A DNA stretch of 64,000 nucleotides from Candidatus Photodesmus blepharonis (GCF_000731795.2 NZ_JGVK01000001.1:1-64000); one strand, 5' to 3'. Positions 41,998 through 52,582 are shown, counted from the first letter of the stretch. Notes: generated by a model from the sequence alone, not told the origin. Translations and numbers: made by a program.

Positions 41998-42882
41998 ATG
42001 GGTAATGAAACCCAACGTAGACGTTCCATTCGTGTTCTTCCTCTATGGATGGCAACATTTGCGGATTTGATGTCACTTCTAATGTGTTTTTTTGTACTGT
42101 TGTTCTCTTTTTCTGAAATGGATACATTGAAGTTTAAGCAAATTGCAGGTTCTATGAAGTCTGCTTTCGGAGCGCAGCATCGTTTGAATACACAAGAACT
42201 TCCGAATGGAAATAACATTTCACAGGAATTTTGGTCTGGCATAACAGATTCAAGCTCAATTGATCTGATTATGAGACGAACTACTGACGTTATTCAGGGG
42301 ACGCTTAGGTTTCATGAAGGCAATGAAGAAATAGGAAATAAGTTATCCTTATCGCAATATGTTCAGAATTTTGTATTTCAAAGACAACAAGCTGAAGTGA
42401 TTTCTAGGGGAATTGAGGAGAATATCAAGAAAGTATTAGAACAAGAAATTATAGAGGGAGCTATTGAAGTTGAAAATTTGGGACAGCAGATCGTGATTCG
42501 AATTCGAGAGAGGGGAGCATTTCCTGAAGGTTCTGCTTTTTTGCAACCTAAATTCCGTCCTTTGATTCAGAAAATTTCGGATTTTGTTAGAGATGTACCC
42601 GGGATCATCCATGTTTCTGGTCATACAGATAATCAACCTTTATATTCTGATCTATATCGTTCTAATTGGGATCTTTCTGCGCAGCGTGCAGTATCGGTTG
42701 CTCAAGAGATGGAAGCACAGCATAGATCTTTGCGTTATAGACTAAAAATTATAGGAATGGCAGATACTGATCCATTGGGCCCTAATGATACTGAGTTACA
42801 GCGCTCTGAAAATAGGAGAGTTGAAATTAGCGTCGTTCAAGGAACACCTATTTATAGCAATGATACGGTTTCAGTATATTGA
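41998..42882 (+). CDS. pomB: PomB, sodium-driven flagellar stator subunit B
   Basis: Couples Na+ flow to torque and anchors the stator to peptidoglycan. The single transmembrane helix contains the ion-binding Asp23 (FADLMSLLMCFFVLLFSFSE), followed by the plug-like segment LKFKQIAGSMKSAFG. The C-terminal OmpA-like domain has the peptidoglycan motif SGHTDNQPL and YRSNWDLSAQRAVSV. At 294 residues it is about 20 shorter than V. alginolyticus PomB as recalled, mostly in the linker. MotX and MotY, needed with PomAB in vibrios, are not in this window. Confidence 0.97.
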   Translation: MGNETQRRRSIRVLPLWMATFADLMSLLMCFFVLLFSFSEMDTLKFKQIAGSMKSAFGAQHRLNTQELPNGNNISQEFWSGITDSSSIDLIMRRTTDVIQGTLRFHEGNEEIGNKLSLSQYVQNFVFQRQQAEVISRGIEENIKKVLEQEIIEGAIEVENLGQQIVIRIRERGAFPEGSAFLQPKFRPLIQKISDFVRDVPGIIHVSGHTDNQPLYSDLYRSNWDLSAQRAVSVAQEMEAQHRSLRYRLKIIGMADTDPLGPNDTELQRSENRRVEISVVQGTPIYSNDTVSVY

Positions 42883-42905
42883 TTTATTAATTTGTGAAGT
42901 AGATT

Positions 42906-44354
42906 ATGAAATTTATTGTTAAGATCCATCCAGAGGTTTTTATAAAAAGTAAATCTGTGCGTAATTGTTTCACGAAAATTTTAGAATGTAATATTCGGAT
43001 TATTTTGAAACGTCGTACTAAGTTTGTTGAGGTCTTTAATCGTCGAGATCACATTGAAGTGAACTTACAGAGTCAAAAATATTCTGATGAAATACTTAAG
43101 GCCTTGACTCACATACCTGGTATTCACTATATTCTGGAAGTGCAGCAATCTAATTTTATAGATGTGAACGATATTTGTAAGCAGGTGTTGGATTTACATT
43201 GTGCAAATATTGAAAGAAAAACCTTTGTTGTTCGAGTTAAGCGCCGCGGCAAGCATAATTTTACTTCTACTGAGTTAGAATGTCAGATAGGCGGTGTTTT
43301 AAACCAAGCTGTTAATAGTGCATGTGTTAAGTTAGTTAACCCTGATGTGACGATAAATATCGAGGTTATTAATAAACAATTGAATCAAGTCCTATCTTGT
43401 CATAAAGGATTAGGTGGTTTTCCTTTAGGTACTCAAGAGGATGTACTAAGCCTTATTTCTGGTGGTTTTGATTCTGCTGTATCCAGTTATTTACATATAA
43501 AACGTGGTTCAAAAACACATTATTGTTTTTTTAATTTGGGTGGTTCTACACATGAAATAGGTGTAAAACAAGTTTCATATTTTCTTTGGAAAAAGTATGG
43601 TTCATCAGCAAAAGTAAAATTTTTAGAAATCAATTTTGAATCTGTAGTTGCTGAAATTCTTGAAAAGATTGAAGATAGTCAAATGGGTGTAGTGCTTAAA
43701 CGCATGTTCATACGTGCTGGTACTATGTTAGCAAAAAAATACAACATTCAAGCATTAGTAACGGGAGAGGCACTTGGTCAGGTATCTAGTCAAACATTAA
43801 CAAATTTACGTTGTATTAATAGTGTGACCGATATTTTGGTTCTTCGTCCACTTATTAATTGGGATAAGGAAGACATTATCCGTGTTGCGCGTGATATTGG
43901 TACTGAAATTTTCTCTAGGTTTATTCCAGAATATTGTGGGGTTATTTCTAAAAAGCCTACAGTTAAAGCCGTAATAAAGAAATTAGAGGATGAAGAAAGA
44001 AAATTTGATTTTTCTCTTCTTGAACATGCGGTGAATAACTCCCATGTAGTTGATATTCGAGATATTAAAAAAGAAAGTTTTGGAGTTGTTTCAAAAATTG
44101 AACAGGTAAAAACAGTAGAAAAGCATTCAATCATATTGGATATTCGCAGTCCTGACGAAAAAGATAATACGCCGTTAAAGATAGATGGTGCTAAAGTGCA
44201 ACATCTCCCGTTCTTTCGTTTATCAACGCAGTTTGGTAGTTTGGATCAAAATAAGACTTATTTGTTATATTGTGCTCATGGTATTATGAGTCGTATTCAG
44301 GCCTTACATCTTCAAGAAGATGGTTTCGATAACGTGAAGATTTATCGTCCATAG
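42906..44354 (+). CDS. thiI: ThiI, tRNA 4-thiouridine synthetase / sulfurtransferase
   Basis: Makes 4-thiouridine at tRNA position 8 and, through its rhodanese domain, can supply sulfur for the thiazole of thiamine. Domains are an N-terminal ferredoxin-like/THUMP part, the PP-loop SGGFDSAVSS, and a C-terminal rhodanese domain with the persulfide cysteine in LLYCAHGIMSR. The disulfide partner is in PEYCGVISKKPTVKAV. Length is 482 residues, equal to E. coli. IscS, in this window, is the usual sulfur donor. It follows pomB by 23 bp. Confidence 0.96.
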   Translation: MKFIVKIHPEVFIKSKSVRNCFTKILECNIRIILKRRTKFVEVFNRRDHIEVNLQSQKYSDEILKALTHIPGIHYILEVQQSNFIDVNDICKQVLDLHCANIERKTFVVRVKRRGKHNFTSTELECQIGGVLNQAVNSACVKLVNPDVTINIEVINKQLNQVLSCHKGLGGFPLGTQEDVLSLISGGFDSAVSSYLHIKRGSKTHYCFFNLGGSTHEIGVKQVSYFLWKKYGSSAKVKFLEINFESVVAEILEKIEDSQMGVVLKRMFIRAGTMLAKKYNIQALVTGEALGQVSSQTLTNLRCINSVTDILVLRPLINWDKEDIIRVARDIGTEIFSRFIPEYCGVISKKPTVKAVIKKLEDEERKFDFSLLEHAVNNSHVVDIRDIKKESFGVVSKIEQVKTVEKHSIILDIRSPDEKDNTPLKIDGAKVQHLPFFRLSTQFGSLDQNKTYLLYCAHGIMSRIQALHLQEDGFDNVKIYRP

Positions 44355-44412
44355 TTATTAATTTCAACACAGAGTCCTTTTTGAAATTTTATTAGGAGAG
44401 AAGTGTACTCTT

Positions 44413-44961
44413 TCATTTCAGGTAAGTAGGCACGTTAGCGATACTATCAAGTACCACAGTCGCTAATTTTTTTCCTGCATCTGTTATAGATTTTCCCGTT
44501 CGAACTAAGATTCTGGTGTTTATACCAGCAGATTTGGCAGCCATCATATCTTCAATTTTATCGCCAATCATAGCAGAGTTTTTCATATCAATCTGTAGGG
44601 ACTTGCAGGCCGCAATTAACATTCCAGGATTTGGTTTGCGGCAATAACAATTTTTTTTATACTTTCCGATACCACGTTCAGCGTGATGAGGGCAATAGTA
44701 GATAGCGTCAAAATTCACATTGTTATTAGAAAAACATCTGTTCATCCAACAAGTTAATGAAAGAAATGACTCTTTAGTAAATATACCCTGTGCAATACCA
44801 GATTGATTAGTAACTAGTACAAGCATATATCCCATTTTTTTTAGATTTTGTGTTGCCTCAAATACATTTTCAATAAAATCAAAATTGCGTTTATTGTGTA
44901 CATAACCGTAGTCAATATTGATGACTCCATCTCGATCAAGAAATATAGCGGGTTTAATCAT
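44413..44961 (-). CDS. gmhB: GmhB, D,D-heptose 1,7-bisphosphate phosphatase
   Basis: An HAD-family phosphatase in synthesis of ADP-heptose for the lipopolysaccharide core. The nucleophile motif is FLDRDGVIN (Asp9, Asp11). Zinc ligands are seen in YYCPHHAERG and NCYCRKPNPGM, and the acidic HAD motif in MIGDKIEDMMAAKSAG. Length is 182 residues (E. coli 191). It implies that a heptose-containing core is still made. The gene converges on thiI. Confidence 0.94.
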   Translation of the reverse strand: MIKPAIFLDRDGVINIDYGYVHNKRNFDFIENVFEATQNLKKMGYMLVLVTNQSGIAQGIFTKESFLSLTCWMNRCFSNNNVNFDAIYYCPHHAERGIGKYKKNCYCRKPNPGMLIAACKSLQIDMKNSAMIGDKIEDMMAAKSAGINTRILVRTGKSITDAGKKLATVVLDSIANVPTYLK

Positions 44962-45396
44962 TTTTTTTCCTAGAGTAGGACTGACATGGATAGAATTAGC
45001 AGGATATATTCTGACTTTTTGTTAGTATTTCATCGTTTATTTTACTCCTTGTTAGTAGTAAGGAACACTCTTAATATCAAGATAAACATTCTTTCTTTCA
45101 GTTTGTTGAATATATGAATTTATACATATATAGTTTGATATTCCTTAGTTTTGTTTAAAGTGTCATCATAATTCTTCGGACCTAACAAAATCTTTAATGT
45201 AAAGTTAATGGCAATTAGGGGTTGTTTGGGTTATTGAAAAAACTCAATTTCTTGAAAAATACAATTGACACATGTTCGTATCTCGCAAATCTAGTGGAGT
45301 AGGTAAGATATCATGTAACCCTAATTTGGGTTATTTCAATTCTACTTGAATTATATTCAGTAAAGATATTTTTTCAATTTATTGTAGACAAGTTTT
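44962..45396. other. Intergenic region before the RND efflux operon
   Basis: A 435 bp gene-free region. It holds a TTGACA (45265-45270) without a good -10 at the right distance, and the inverted repeat listed separately. Regulators often border such pumps; none is encoded here. Confidence 0.5.
45316..45333. repeat. Inverted repeat upstream of the efflux operon
   Basis: TAACCC and GGGTTA flank a six-base TAATTT loop, giving a perfect 6 bp palindromic arm pair 63 bp before the start codon. A related GGGTTATTG lies near 45228. Position and symmetry fit an operator for a dimeric regulator, but this is unproven. Confidence 0.4.
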
Positions 45397-46458
45397 ATGA
45401 GAAATAAAAAAAACATCACTTGGTTGGCTTTATCTGTCTTGATTGTAGTATTAAGCATACACGCAAAAGAAATGGAGCAGGATTCTCAAGTTGTAAGCGT
45501 TTTGGCAGAACGAGTAAAAGTTCAACAAATTTCCAAGTCTCTTTCTCTGATAGGTAGGCTTGAATCTAATGAATCTGTTGTTATTGCTTCTGAGGTAATC
45601 GGAAAAGTTGATAAAATCGTAGTTTCAGCAAATCAAGTAGTTAAGCATGGGAAATTACTTATTCAATTGGATGATAATAAAGCACAAGCACTAGTAGATG
45701 AGGCTCAAGCGTATTTAAATAATCAAAAACGCATTTTTAATGAATTGGAAGAATTAGTTAAAAAAGGAGCTGTTCCTAAAACTGAAATAGATGCTCAAAA
45801 GGCGAGTCTTGAAATTGCGGTAGCACGTTTATCTATAGCGAAGGCTAATTTAAATAAGCTATATATGGTAGCTCCATTTTCAGGGACAGTAGGCTTTGTT
45901 GATTTAAATCGAGGCCAATTAGTTAGTGTTGGTGATCGTTTGTTGACTTTAGATAACCTTTCAATCATGAAACTTGATTTAGAAGTTCCAGAAGTTTACC
46001 TATCGATGATCAGTGCAGGTATGAAAGTAAGCGCAAAAACTGCAGCTTGGGGAGATACTGAGTTTTTCGGAGAAGTAGTTGGTATTGATTCTCATATGAA
46101 TCGCGATACTCTGAGCTTTAGAGTGCGCGTCCTTTTCAAAAACAGTTCTAAAAAACTAAAACCTGGTATGTTGATTTCTGCAAACATAATTTTCTCACCT
46201 ATGCAAGTGTCTATTATTCCTGTTCAATCTATTGAATACTCAGGAAATAAGCGTTTTGTTTACGTTATTTCTCAAGACTCTAAAGTTATTCGAACTGAAG
46301 TTATTTTAGGTTCCCATATCGGTAATAGTATTGTAGTTGAGAGAGGATTGGAAATTGGTCAGAAAGTTGTTGTTCAGGGTACTGTCAACATGCGTGATGG
46401 TATTTCGGTTTCGGAACTAAATGAATATAATCTCCAAGAGAAAAAGGAAGTTGATTAA
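45397..46458 (+). CDS. RND efflux periplasmic adaptor (membrane fusion protein)
   Basis: A 353-residue HlyD/AcrA-type adaptor linking the inner-membrane pump to an outer-membrane channel. A signal peptide (ITWLALSVLIVVLSIHA) is followed by the barrel and lipoyl halves (ESVVIASEVIGKVDKIVV, and MVAPFSGTVGFVDLNRGQLV), flanking a short coiled-coil hairpin near 85-140. No lipobox cysteine is seen, so it is probably not lipidated. It is encoded two bases before the RND gene. Synteny with recalled V. cholerae order (between gmhB and glyA) suggests a VexGH-type system, but the symbol is not certain. Confidence 0.92.
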   Translation: MRNKKNITWLALSVLIVVLSIHAKEMEQDSQVVSVLAERVKVQQISKSLSLIGRLESNESVVIASEVIGKVDKIVVSANQVVKHGKLLIQLDDNKAQALVDEAQAYLNNQKRIFNELEELVKKGAVPKTEIDAQKASLEIAVARLSIAKANLNKLYMVAPFSGTVGFVDLNRGQLVSVGDRLLTLDNLSIMKLDLEVPEVYLSMISAGMKVSAKTAAWGDTEFFGEVVGIDSHMNRDTLSFRVRVLFKNSSKKLKPGMLISANIIFSPMQVSIIPVQSIEYSGNKRFVYVISQDSKVIRTEVILGSHIGNSIVVERGLEIGQKVVVQGTVNMRDGISVSELNEYNLQEKKEVD

Positions 46459-46460
46459 TC

Positions 46461-49400
46461 ATGTGGTTATCCGATGTCTCAGTTAAAAGACCAGTAGCTG
46501 CTATTGTGCTAAGTTTATTGCTTTGTGTGTTTGGCATAGTTTCCTTTTCTAAGCTTTCTATTCGTGAAATGCCAGACATTAAGAACTTGGTAGTTTCCAT
46601 TAGTACTAGTTATGAAGGAGTATCAGCAACTGTTATTGAGACTCAAGTAACCTCTGTGCTTGAAGATCAGCTATCAGGTATTGATGGTGTAGAGAAAATT
46701 GTTTCGTCTACTGAAAAGGGGATATCTTTAATTACTGTTACTTTTAAATCAGCTTACGACATTAATATTGGAATGAATGAGTTACGTGATGCAGTTTCTC
46801 GGGCTAGGCCTTTATTGCCTAATGGTGCTCATGATCCAATCATTTTAAAAAATAATAGGTTAGGTGCAGCATCTCTGTACATCAGTTTCAGTTCGTCCAA
46901 AATGAATCGAGTGCAGTTGACTGATTATATTGATAGAGTATTGATGGATCGGTTTAATTTAATCTCTGGTGTAAGTTCGGTTGATTTATTTGGTGCTCTG
47001 CATAAAGTAATGTATATCAAGCTTAAGCCTGATTTAATGGCTGGATTGAGTGTTGTAGTATCTGACATCGTTAGCGTCTTGAGAAGTGAAAATATTGAAA
47101 GTCCAGCTGGTGAAATTAGCAATGATTCAACCGTCATGCCTGTTCGTGTTGCACGTTCTTATCATAACGTACAAGATTTTGAGAATTTAGTAATAAAACG
47201 TATTAATGATACTCCTATTTATTTAAAAAATATCGCTGATATTTATGTAGGTGCCAAAGATGATGGATCCATTTTTAAGAGTGATGGTACTGTTAGTGTC
47301 AGTATGGGGATTATGACTCAATCTGATGCCAATCCCCTCGAAGTTGCTCATTTAGTTCGTGCAGAAGTGGAAAAAGTTCAGAATTCTTTACCAGAAGGAG
47401 CTAGCCTATCGATTCATTATGATTCAACTGTTTTTATAGAGCATTCGATTTTTGAGGTTTATAAGACATTATTATTTACTGGTATTTGCGTTGTGTTAGT
47501 GCTGTATGTTTTTGTTGGTCAGATAAGGGTAGCTTTTATTCCCGCAATAACAGTGCCAGTATCCTTAATATCGGCGTTAATAGTTGCTTACTACTTTGGA
47601 TTTTCTATTAATTTGCTTACATTGATGGCATTGATTTTGTCTATTGGTCTTGTTGTTGATGATGCAATTGTTGTAGTAGAGAACATTTTTCATCATCTTG
47701 AACAAGGAGAACCACCTTTGGTTGCCGCATACAAGGGTACTCGTGAAGTAAGTTTTGCAGTTATAGCAACAACTTTGGTACTTGTTATGGTATTTTTACC
47801 GATTTCTTTTATGGATGGTATGATTGGTCTGCTATTCACAGAATTTTCTGTTTTGCTGGCAGCATCGGTAATTTTTTCATCTCTTATTGCTTTAACTTTA
47901 ACACCAGTGCTTAGCAGCGGAACCTTGAAGTCAAGTTCAAGTGCGAAAGTTAGTCGATTAAATTCGCTTGTTAACCAATTATTTACTAAATTAGAGTTTT
48001 TTTACCGTTCATCATTAAAGGTGATGCTTAGATGGAAATGGATTCCGCCAGTGCTTGTTGCGCTATGTATTACTGGAAGTTTTAGTTTTATGAATCAAGT
48101 ACCATCTGAGTTAGTACCAGTAGAAGATCGTGGTGTAATTGGTGCGTTTGTTCAGGGAGCTGATGCTACTAGTAATAATCGTATATCCAACAACATGGAT
48201 ATTATTGAAGACCGTTTAATGTCTATGCTTGATCAAGGGTTATTGAAATCGTTTAGTTTGCAATCACCAGCTTTAGGTGGTAGCGCTGGAACAGGTTTTG
48301 TTATCATACTTTTGGAAGATTTAAACAAACGTAATCTCACAATACATCAAGTATTAGAAAGAGTAAGTAAAGCGTTGATTGGTATTCCTGATGTACGTAT
48401 ATTCCCTTTCATACCAGGATTTAGAGGTAGTTTCAATGAACCTGTACAATTTGTGCTTAGAGGTTCTGATTACGTAGAATTGAAAGAGATAGCAGAAGTT
48501 TTGAGGCATCAAGCAGAGATTTCTCCCTTTTTGGAAGGAGTTAATGTCCATTATTCAGAAAAAACACCAGAATTAGTAGCAAGGATCAACAAGATACATG
48601 CAGCAGAATTAGGAATTCATGTTTCTGATATTGCTTCTACTTTAGAAATTATGCTTGGTGGAAAAAATGAAACAACTTTTGTTGAACGTGGCATGGAATA
48701 TGATGTTTACTTACGTGGTGATGAAAAGAATTTCAATAATGCTATAGATCTAAGTAAAGTTTATATGCGTACGAGATCGGGTAAATTAGTTGTATTAAAT
48801 ACAGTAGTTAGTATGGAAGAGGTAGCATCGCCTGTTAGTTTACCTCACTATAACAAGCAAAAATCTATTACAGTGACAGCTAATATATCTAATGGTTTTA
48901 CTCTTGGGGAAGCATTGCATTTTTTAGATAACCAGGTTATTAAGGTATTACCAAGCGATATTTCGATGAGTTACTTTGGTGAATCTAAGGAATATAAGGA
49001 GAATAAATCAAATGTTTTAACAATATTTATTATCTCTTTATTGGTAGCTTATTTAGTTCTTGCTGCGCAGTTTGAGAGTTTTATTAATCCATTGGTTGTT
49101 ATGTTCACTGTTCCTACAGGAGTATTTGGTGGTTTTTTAGGCTTATTCTTAATGAAGCAAGGACTTAACATTTATAGTCAGATTGGTATGATTATGTTGG
49201 TTGGTATGGTAACTAAGAATGGAATTTTGATAGTAGAGTTTGCCAATCAACTTCGTGATCGTGGAATTGAATTTGAGGAGGCTATTATTGATGCTGCAGT
49301 TCGTCGTTTGCGTCCAATTATGATGACTGCATTTACTACTATCGCGGGTTCCATTCCGCTGATTTTATCAACAGGATCTGGTTATGAGAATCGTGTTGCA

Positions 49401-49574
49401 GTGGGTACAGTTATTTTCTTCGGTATGAGTTTCGCCACTCTGGTAACTTTATTTGTTATTCCTACAATGTATAGTTTGATCTCAGCATCTACACAATCAC
49501 CTGGTCATATAGGAGCAAAGCTTCGAAAGGAGTTAAAAATGATACAAAAGCATGAAGTACTTCCTTTTAAGTGA
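46461..49574 (+). CDS. RND multidrug efflux pump, inner-membrane HAE1 transporter
   Basis: A 1037-residue AcrB-family proton antiporter. It begins MWLSDVSVKRPVAAIVLSLL with the first of twelve helices, has two large periplasmic domains, and keeps the proton relay: Asp400-Asp401 in GLVVDDAIVVVENIF and Lys919 in GMVTKNGILIVEFAN. These match AcrB Asp407/Asp408/Lys940. The frame is full length with no sign of decay. Substrates may include bile salts, dyes or siderophores, but sequence alone does not tell. No outer-membrane TolC gene is in this window. Confidence 0.94.
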   Translation: MWLSDVSVKRPVAAIVLSLLLCVFGIVSFSKLSIREMPDIKNLVVSISTSYEGVSATVIETQVTSVLEDQLSGIDGVEKIVSSTEKGISLITVTFKSAYDINIGMNELRDAVSRARPLLPNGAHDPIILKNNRLGAASLYISFSSSKMNRVQLTDYIDRVLMDRFNLISGVSSVDLFGALHKVMYIKLKPDLMAGLSVVVSDIVSVLRSENIESPAGEISNDSTVMPVRVARSYHNVQDFENLVIKRINDTPIYLKNIADIYVGAKDDGSIFKSDGTVSVSMGIMTQSDANPLEVAHLVRAEVEKVQNSLPEGASLSIHYDSTVFIEHSIFEVYKTLLFTGICVVLVLYVFVGQIRVAFIPAITVPVSLISALIVAYYFGFSINLLTLMALILSIGLVVDDAIVVVENIFHHLEQGEPPLVAAYKGTREVSFAVIATTLVLVMVFLPISFMDGMIGLLFTEFSVLLAASVIFSSLIALTLTPVLSSGTLKSSSSAKVSRLNSLVNQLFTKLEFFYRSSLKVMLRWKWIPPVLVALCITGSFSFMNQVPSELVPVEDRGVIGAFVQGADATSNNRISNNMDIIEDRLMSMLDQGLLKSFSLQSPALGGSAGTGFVIILLEDLNKRNLTIHQVLERVSKALIGIPDVRIFPFIPGFRGSFNEPVQFVLRGSDYVELKEIAEVLRHQAEISPFLEGVNVHYSEKTPELVARINKIHAAELGIHVSDIASTLEIMLGGKNETTFVERGMEYDVYLRGDEKNFNNAIDLSKVYMRTRSGKLVVLNTVVSMEEVASPVSLPHYNKQKSITVTANISNGFTLGEALHFLDNQVIKVLPSDISMSYFGESKEYKENKSNVLTIFIISLLVAYLVLAAQFESFINPLVVMFTVPTGVFGGFLGLFLMKQGLNIYSQIGMIMLVGMVTKNGILIVEFANQLRDRGIEFEEAIIDAAVRRLRPIMMTAFTTIAGSIPLILSTGSGYENRVAVGTVIFFGMSFATLVTLFVIPTMYSLISASTQSPGHIGAKLRKELKMIQKHEVLPFK

Positions 49575-49679
49575 AGAAATTCAGCTGGTTCTATGTTAAA
49601 ATCGCAGAATTTGTAGTTCTTTTAAAGTAGTTATCGTTTTAAAATTTTACGTTAACGATATATATTAGGAGGTACTAGG

Positions 49680-50930
49680 ATGCTAAGACGTGATATGAAC
49701 ATCGCCGATTATGATCCCGAGTTATTTTCAGCTATTCAGAAGGAAACTCTCCGTCAGGAAGAACACATTGAGCTTATCGCTTCAGAGAATTACACAAGTC
49801 CACGCGTAATGGAAGCGCAAGGTTCGCAGTTGACGAATAAATATGCTGAAGGTTATTCAAAGAAACGTTATTACGGAGGTTGTGAATATGTTGACAGAAT
49901 AGAAATGTTAGCGATTGAACGTGCGTGTCAACTCTTTGGTGCAGTATACGCAAACGTACAACCGCATTCTGGTTCTCAGGCCAATAATGCAGTCTACACA
50001 GCCTTATTAGAGGTTGGCGACACAATTTTAGGTATGGGATTGGCGTGTGGTGGTCATCTTACTCATGGTTCATCTGTAAACTTTTCTGGTAAACTTTATA
50101 ATGTCATTTTTTATGGCGTCAATTCGGAAGGTCAGATTGATTATCAAGAAGTAGAAGCCTTGTCTATCAAACATAAACCTAGGATGATAATAGGTGGTTT
50201 TTCGGCTTATTCTCAAATTTGTGATTGGAAGCTGATGCGTAAAATTGCTGATAAGGTAGGTGCCTATTTCTTTGCAGATATGGCACATGTTGCTGGTCTT
50301 GTAGCGACAGGAGTATACCCTAGCCCTGTACCGTATGCACATGTAGTAACGAGCACTACACATAAAACGTTAGCTGGTCCTCGCGGTGGTCTCATTTTAT
50401 CTAATGAAGATGAGAAATTACAAAAGAGACTGGACGCATCTGTGTTTCCTGGTACTCAAGGTGGTCCTTTAATGCACGTTATCGCTGGTAAAGCAGTAGC
50501 CTTTAAGGAAGCCATGGAACCCGAATTTAAAGAATACCAAATTAGGGTTGTTGAAAATGCAAAAGTGATGGTTCGTGAGTTTTTAGCTCGTGGTTATAAC
50601 GTTGTTTCTGGATCGACCACAAATCATTTATTTCTCGTTGATTTAATTGATAAAGGTATTACAGGTAAAGATGCAGATAAAGCATTGGGTGAAGCCAATA
50701 TTACTATAAATAAAAATTCCGTACCAAACGATCCACGTAGTCCGTTTGTTACTTCTGGTATTCGTATTGGTTCTTCTTCTATTACTCGTCGTGGCTGTAG
50801 AGAGAGAGATGTTCAGAAAATAGCAGGTTGGGTGTGCGATATTCTTGATAATATCGGAGATCAACGTGTTATTAAAAGAATAAAGATGAGAGTACTAGAA
50901 ATGTGCAAGCGATTCCCAGTGTACCTTTAA
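49680..50930 (+). CDS. glyA: GlyA, serine hydroxymethyltransferase
   Basis: A PLP enzyme interconverting serine and glycine with tetrahydrofolate, and the main source of one-carbon units. ATG 49680 follows AGGAGG. The PLP lysine is in [15 protein letters not shown], the PLP aspartate in [12 protein letters not shown], and [14 protein letters not shown] is typical. Length is 416 residues (E. coli 417). One oddity: the segment after the substrate-binding arginine, SGIRIGTPAxTxRG in most relatives, reads [14 protein letters not shown], losing the usual Thr-Pro pair. Confidence 0.97.
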   Translation: MLRRDMNIADYDPELFSAIQKETLRQEEHIELIASENYTSPRVMEAQGSQLTNKYAEGYSKKRYYGGCEYVDRIEMLAIERACQLFGAVYANVQPHSGSQANNAVYTALLEVGDTILGMGLACGGHLTHGSSVNFSGKLYNVIFYGVNSEGQIDYQEVEALSIKHKPRMIIGGFSAYSQICDWKLMRKIADKVGAYFFADMAHVAGLVATGVYPSPVPYAHVVTSTTHKTLAGPRGGLILSNEDEKLQKRLDASVFPGTQGGPLMHVIAGKAVAFKEAMEPEFKEYQIRVVENAKVMVREFLARGYNVVSGSTTNHLFLVDLIDKGITGKDADKALGEANITINKNSVPNDPRSPFVTSGIRIGSSSITRRGCRERDVQKIAGWVCDILDNIGDQRVIKRIKMRVLEMCKRFPVYL

Positions 50931-50960
50931 TTCGATACAAGTTATTGAACAATCTTTTAT

Positions 50961-51902
50961 TTATCTAATTTGTATGCCTTTTGCTTGAAGATCGGCATGG
51001 TATGAGGATCGAACAAACGGTCCGCATGCAGCGTGAGTAAACCCAATATCAATAGCAATTTTTCTTAGCTCTTCGAACTCTGATGGTGGGATATAGCGTT
51101 GGACGGGAAGGTGATCAGGACTCGGGGACAGATATTGACCTAAGGTGATCATAGTAACACTATGGGCACGCAGATCTTTAAGTACTTTAATAATTTCCTC
51201 TTTTTTTTCACCTAATCCCAGCATAAGTCCCGATTTTGTTGGAATATTTGGATTTTGCTTTTGGAACTTTTGTAAAAGCTCCAGTGATCCTTTATAGCTT
51301 GCGCCTGGGCGTGTTTTTTTATAAAAACGGGGAATTGTCTCTAAATTATGGTTAAAGATGTCTGGTGGATTTTTTTTAATTAGATTAAGCGCGACATTCA
51401 CACAGCCGCGAAAGTCAGGTACTAGTATTTCAATTTTTATGCTTGGATTTAGCATGCGAATTTCTAGATTGCAATCAGAAAAGTGCTCTGCACCACCATC
51501 ATGCAAGTCATCGCGAGCAACGGATGTAATCACTACATACTCTAATTTCATTTCTTTGATAGCTTGTGCTAGTTTTCTGGGTTCGCTGAGTTTTGCAGGC
51601 ATAGGGCGGCCGTGAGCGACATCACAAAAAGGGCAACGACGTGTACAAATAGTACCAAGGATTAGAAAAGTAGCTACACCATGATTAAAGCATTCTACTA
51701 AATTTGGACAGGAAGCCTCTTCACATACTGAGTGAAGATTATTTTTACGCATGACTAATTTTGTCTCATGAACGCGCTGACTATCTGAAGGAATTTTGAT
51801 TTTCATCCATTTGGGTTTGCGAAGCACTTCTTTTGTTATTGATAGATCTTTGATTGGAATCTTAACCTTAGCGTTTTTTTCTCTTTCGATCGGTTTTTTC
51901 AT
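50961..51902 (-). CDS. lipA: LipA, lipoyl synthase
   Basis: A radical-SAM enzyme inserting two sulfurs into octanoyl chains on lipoyl domains. The auxiliary cluster uses Cys60, Cys65 and Cys71 ([12 protein letters not shown]). The SAM cluster uses Cys86, Cys90 and Cys93 (CTRRCPFC). The terminal RSSY serine ligand is also present. Length is 313 residues (E. coli 321). It follows lipB by 38 bp. Cluster supply from the Isc system is expected. Confidence 0.97.
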   Translation of the reverse strand: MKKPIEREKNAKVKIPIKDLSITKEVLRKPKWMKIKIPSDSQRVHETKLVMRKNNLHSVCEEASCPNLVECFNHGVATFLILGTICTRRCPFCDVAHGRPMPAKLSEPRKLAQAIKEMKLEYVVITSVARDDLHDGGAEHFSDCNLEIRMLNPSIKIEILVPDFRGCVNVALNLIKKNPPDIFNHNLETIPRFYKKTRPGASYKGSLELLQKFQKQNPNIPTKSGLMLGLGEKKEEIIKVLKDLRAHSVTMITLGQYLSPSPDHLPVQRYIPPSEFEELRKIAIDIGFTHAACGPFVRSSYHADLQAKGIQIR

Positions 51903-51940
51903 ACTTTAATTATTTTCGTAATTAATTTGGCGGTTACTAA

Positions 51941-52582
51941 TTAGTTTATTTGTAAAATATTTTTATAGTCAAGCAATAAAATCAATTCCTTAATCAATTG
52001 TTTTTCAACTAATTTTACTTGTTTAGGTCCACCTAAGTCACTCACCTGTATCATCTTCATTCCTTGATAACCGCACGGATTAATACCTAAAAAAGGAGCT
52101 AAGTCCATGTTAATATTCAGTGCTAACCCGTGAAACGAACACCCATTTCGAATACGCAAAGCTAGAGAGCAAATTTTTTGGTTCTTAACATATACACCAG
52201 GTGAGTCAGGTTTTGACGCTGAGTGGATATTGTATGTTTTTAAAGTATTAATTACTAGATTTTCTATATGTGTGATGAAATTCCGAACACCTAATTTTTT
52301 TCGATTGAGGTCAATGAGAAAGTAGACGATTAGCTGTCCTGGAGCGTGATAAGTAACTTGACCACCGCGATCACTTTGAAAGACCGGGATTTTACCCGTA
52401 TCGAGAAGATGTTCAGTTTTACCTGCTTGACCTTGAGTAAAAACAGGTTGATGTTCTAGTAGCCATATTTCATCTCGACTTTTATTTGTACGATTATTAG
52501 TGAATGTGTGCATAGCTTGTAAAACATGTTCGTATTCCTGCTGACCTAATCTTTTTATTACAAGCTGGTTTTCTATATTCAT
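51941..52582 (-). CDS. lipB: LipB, octanoyltransferase
   Basis: Moves octanoate from ACP to lipoyl domains. The catalytic pair is Lys136 ([10 protein letters not shown]) and Cys170 ([12 protein letters not shown]); [13 protein letters not shown] and [15 protein letters not shown] are also typical. Length is 213 residues, equal to E. coli. The ybeD-lipB-lipA order is conserved, and the pair makes the cell able to produce its own lipoate. Confidence 0.97.
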   Translation of the reverse strand: MNIENQLVIKRLGQQEYEHVLQAMHTFTNNRTNKSRDEIWLLEHQPVFTQGQAGKTEHLLDTGKIPVFQSDRGGQVTYHAPGQLIVYFLIDLNRKKLGVRNFITHIENLVINTLKTYNIHSASKPDSPGVYVKNQKICSLALRIRNGCSFHGLALNINMDLAPFLGINPCGYQGMKMIQVSDLGGPKQVKLVEKQLIKELILLLDYKNILQIN

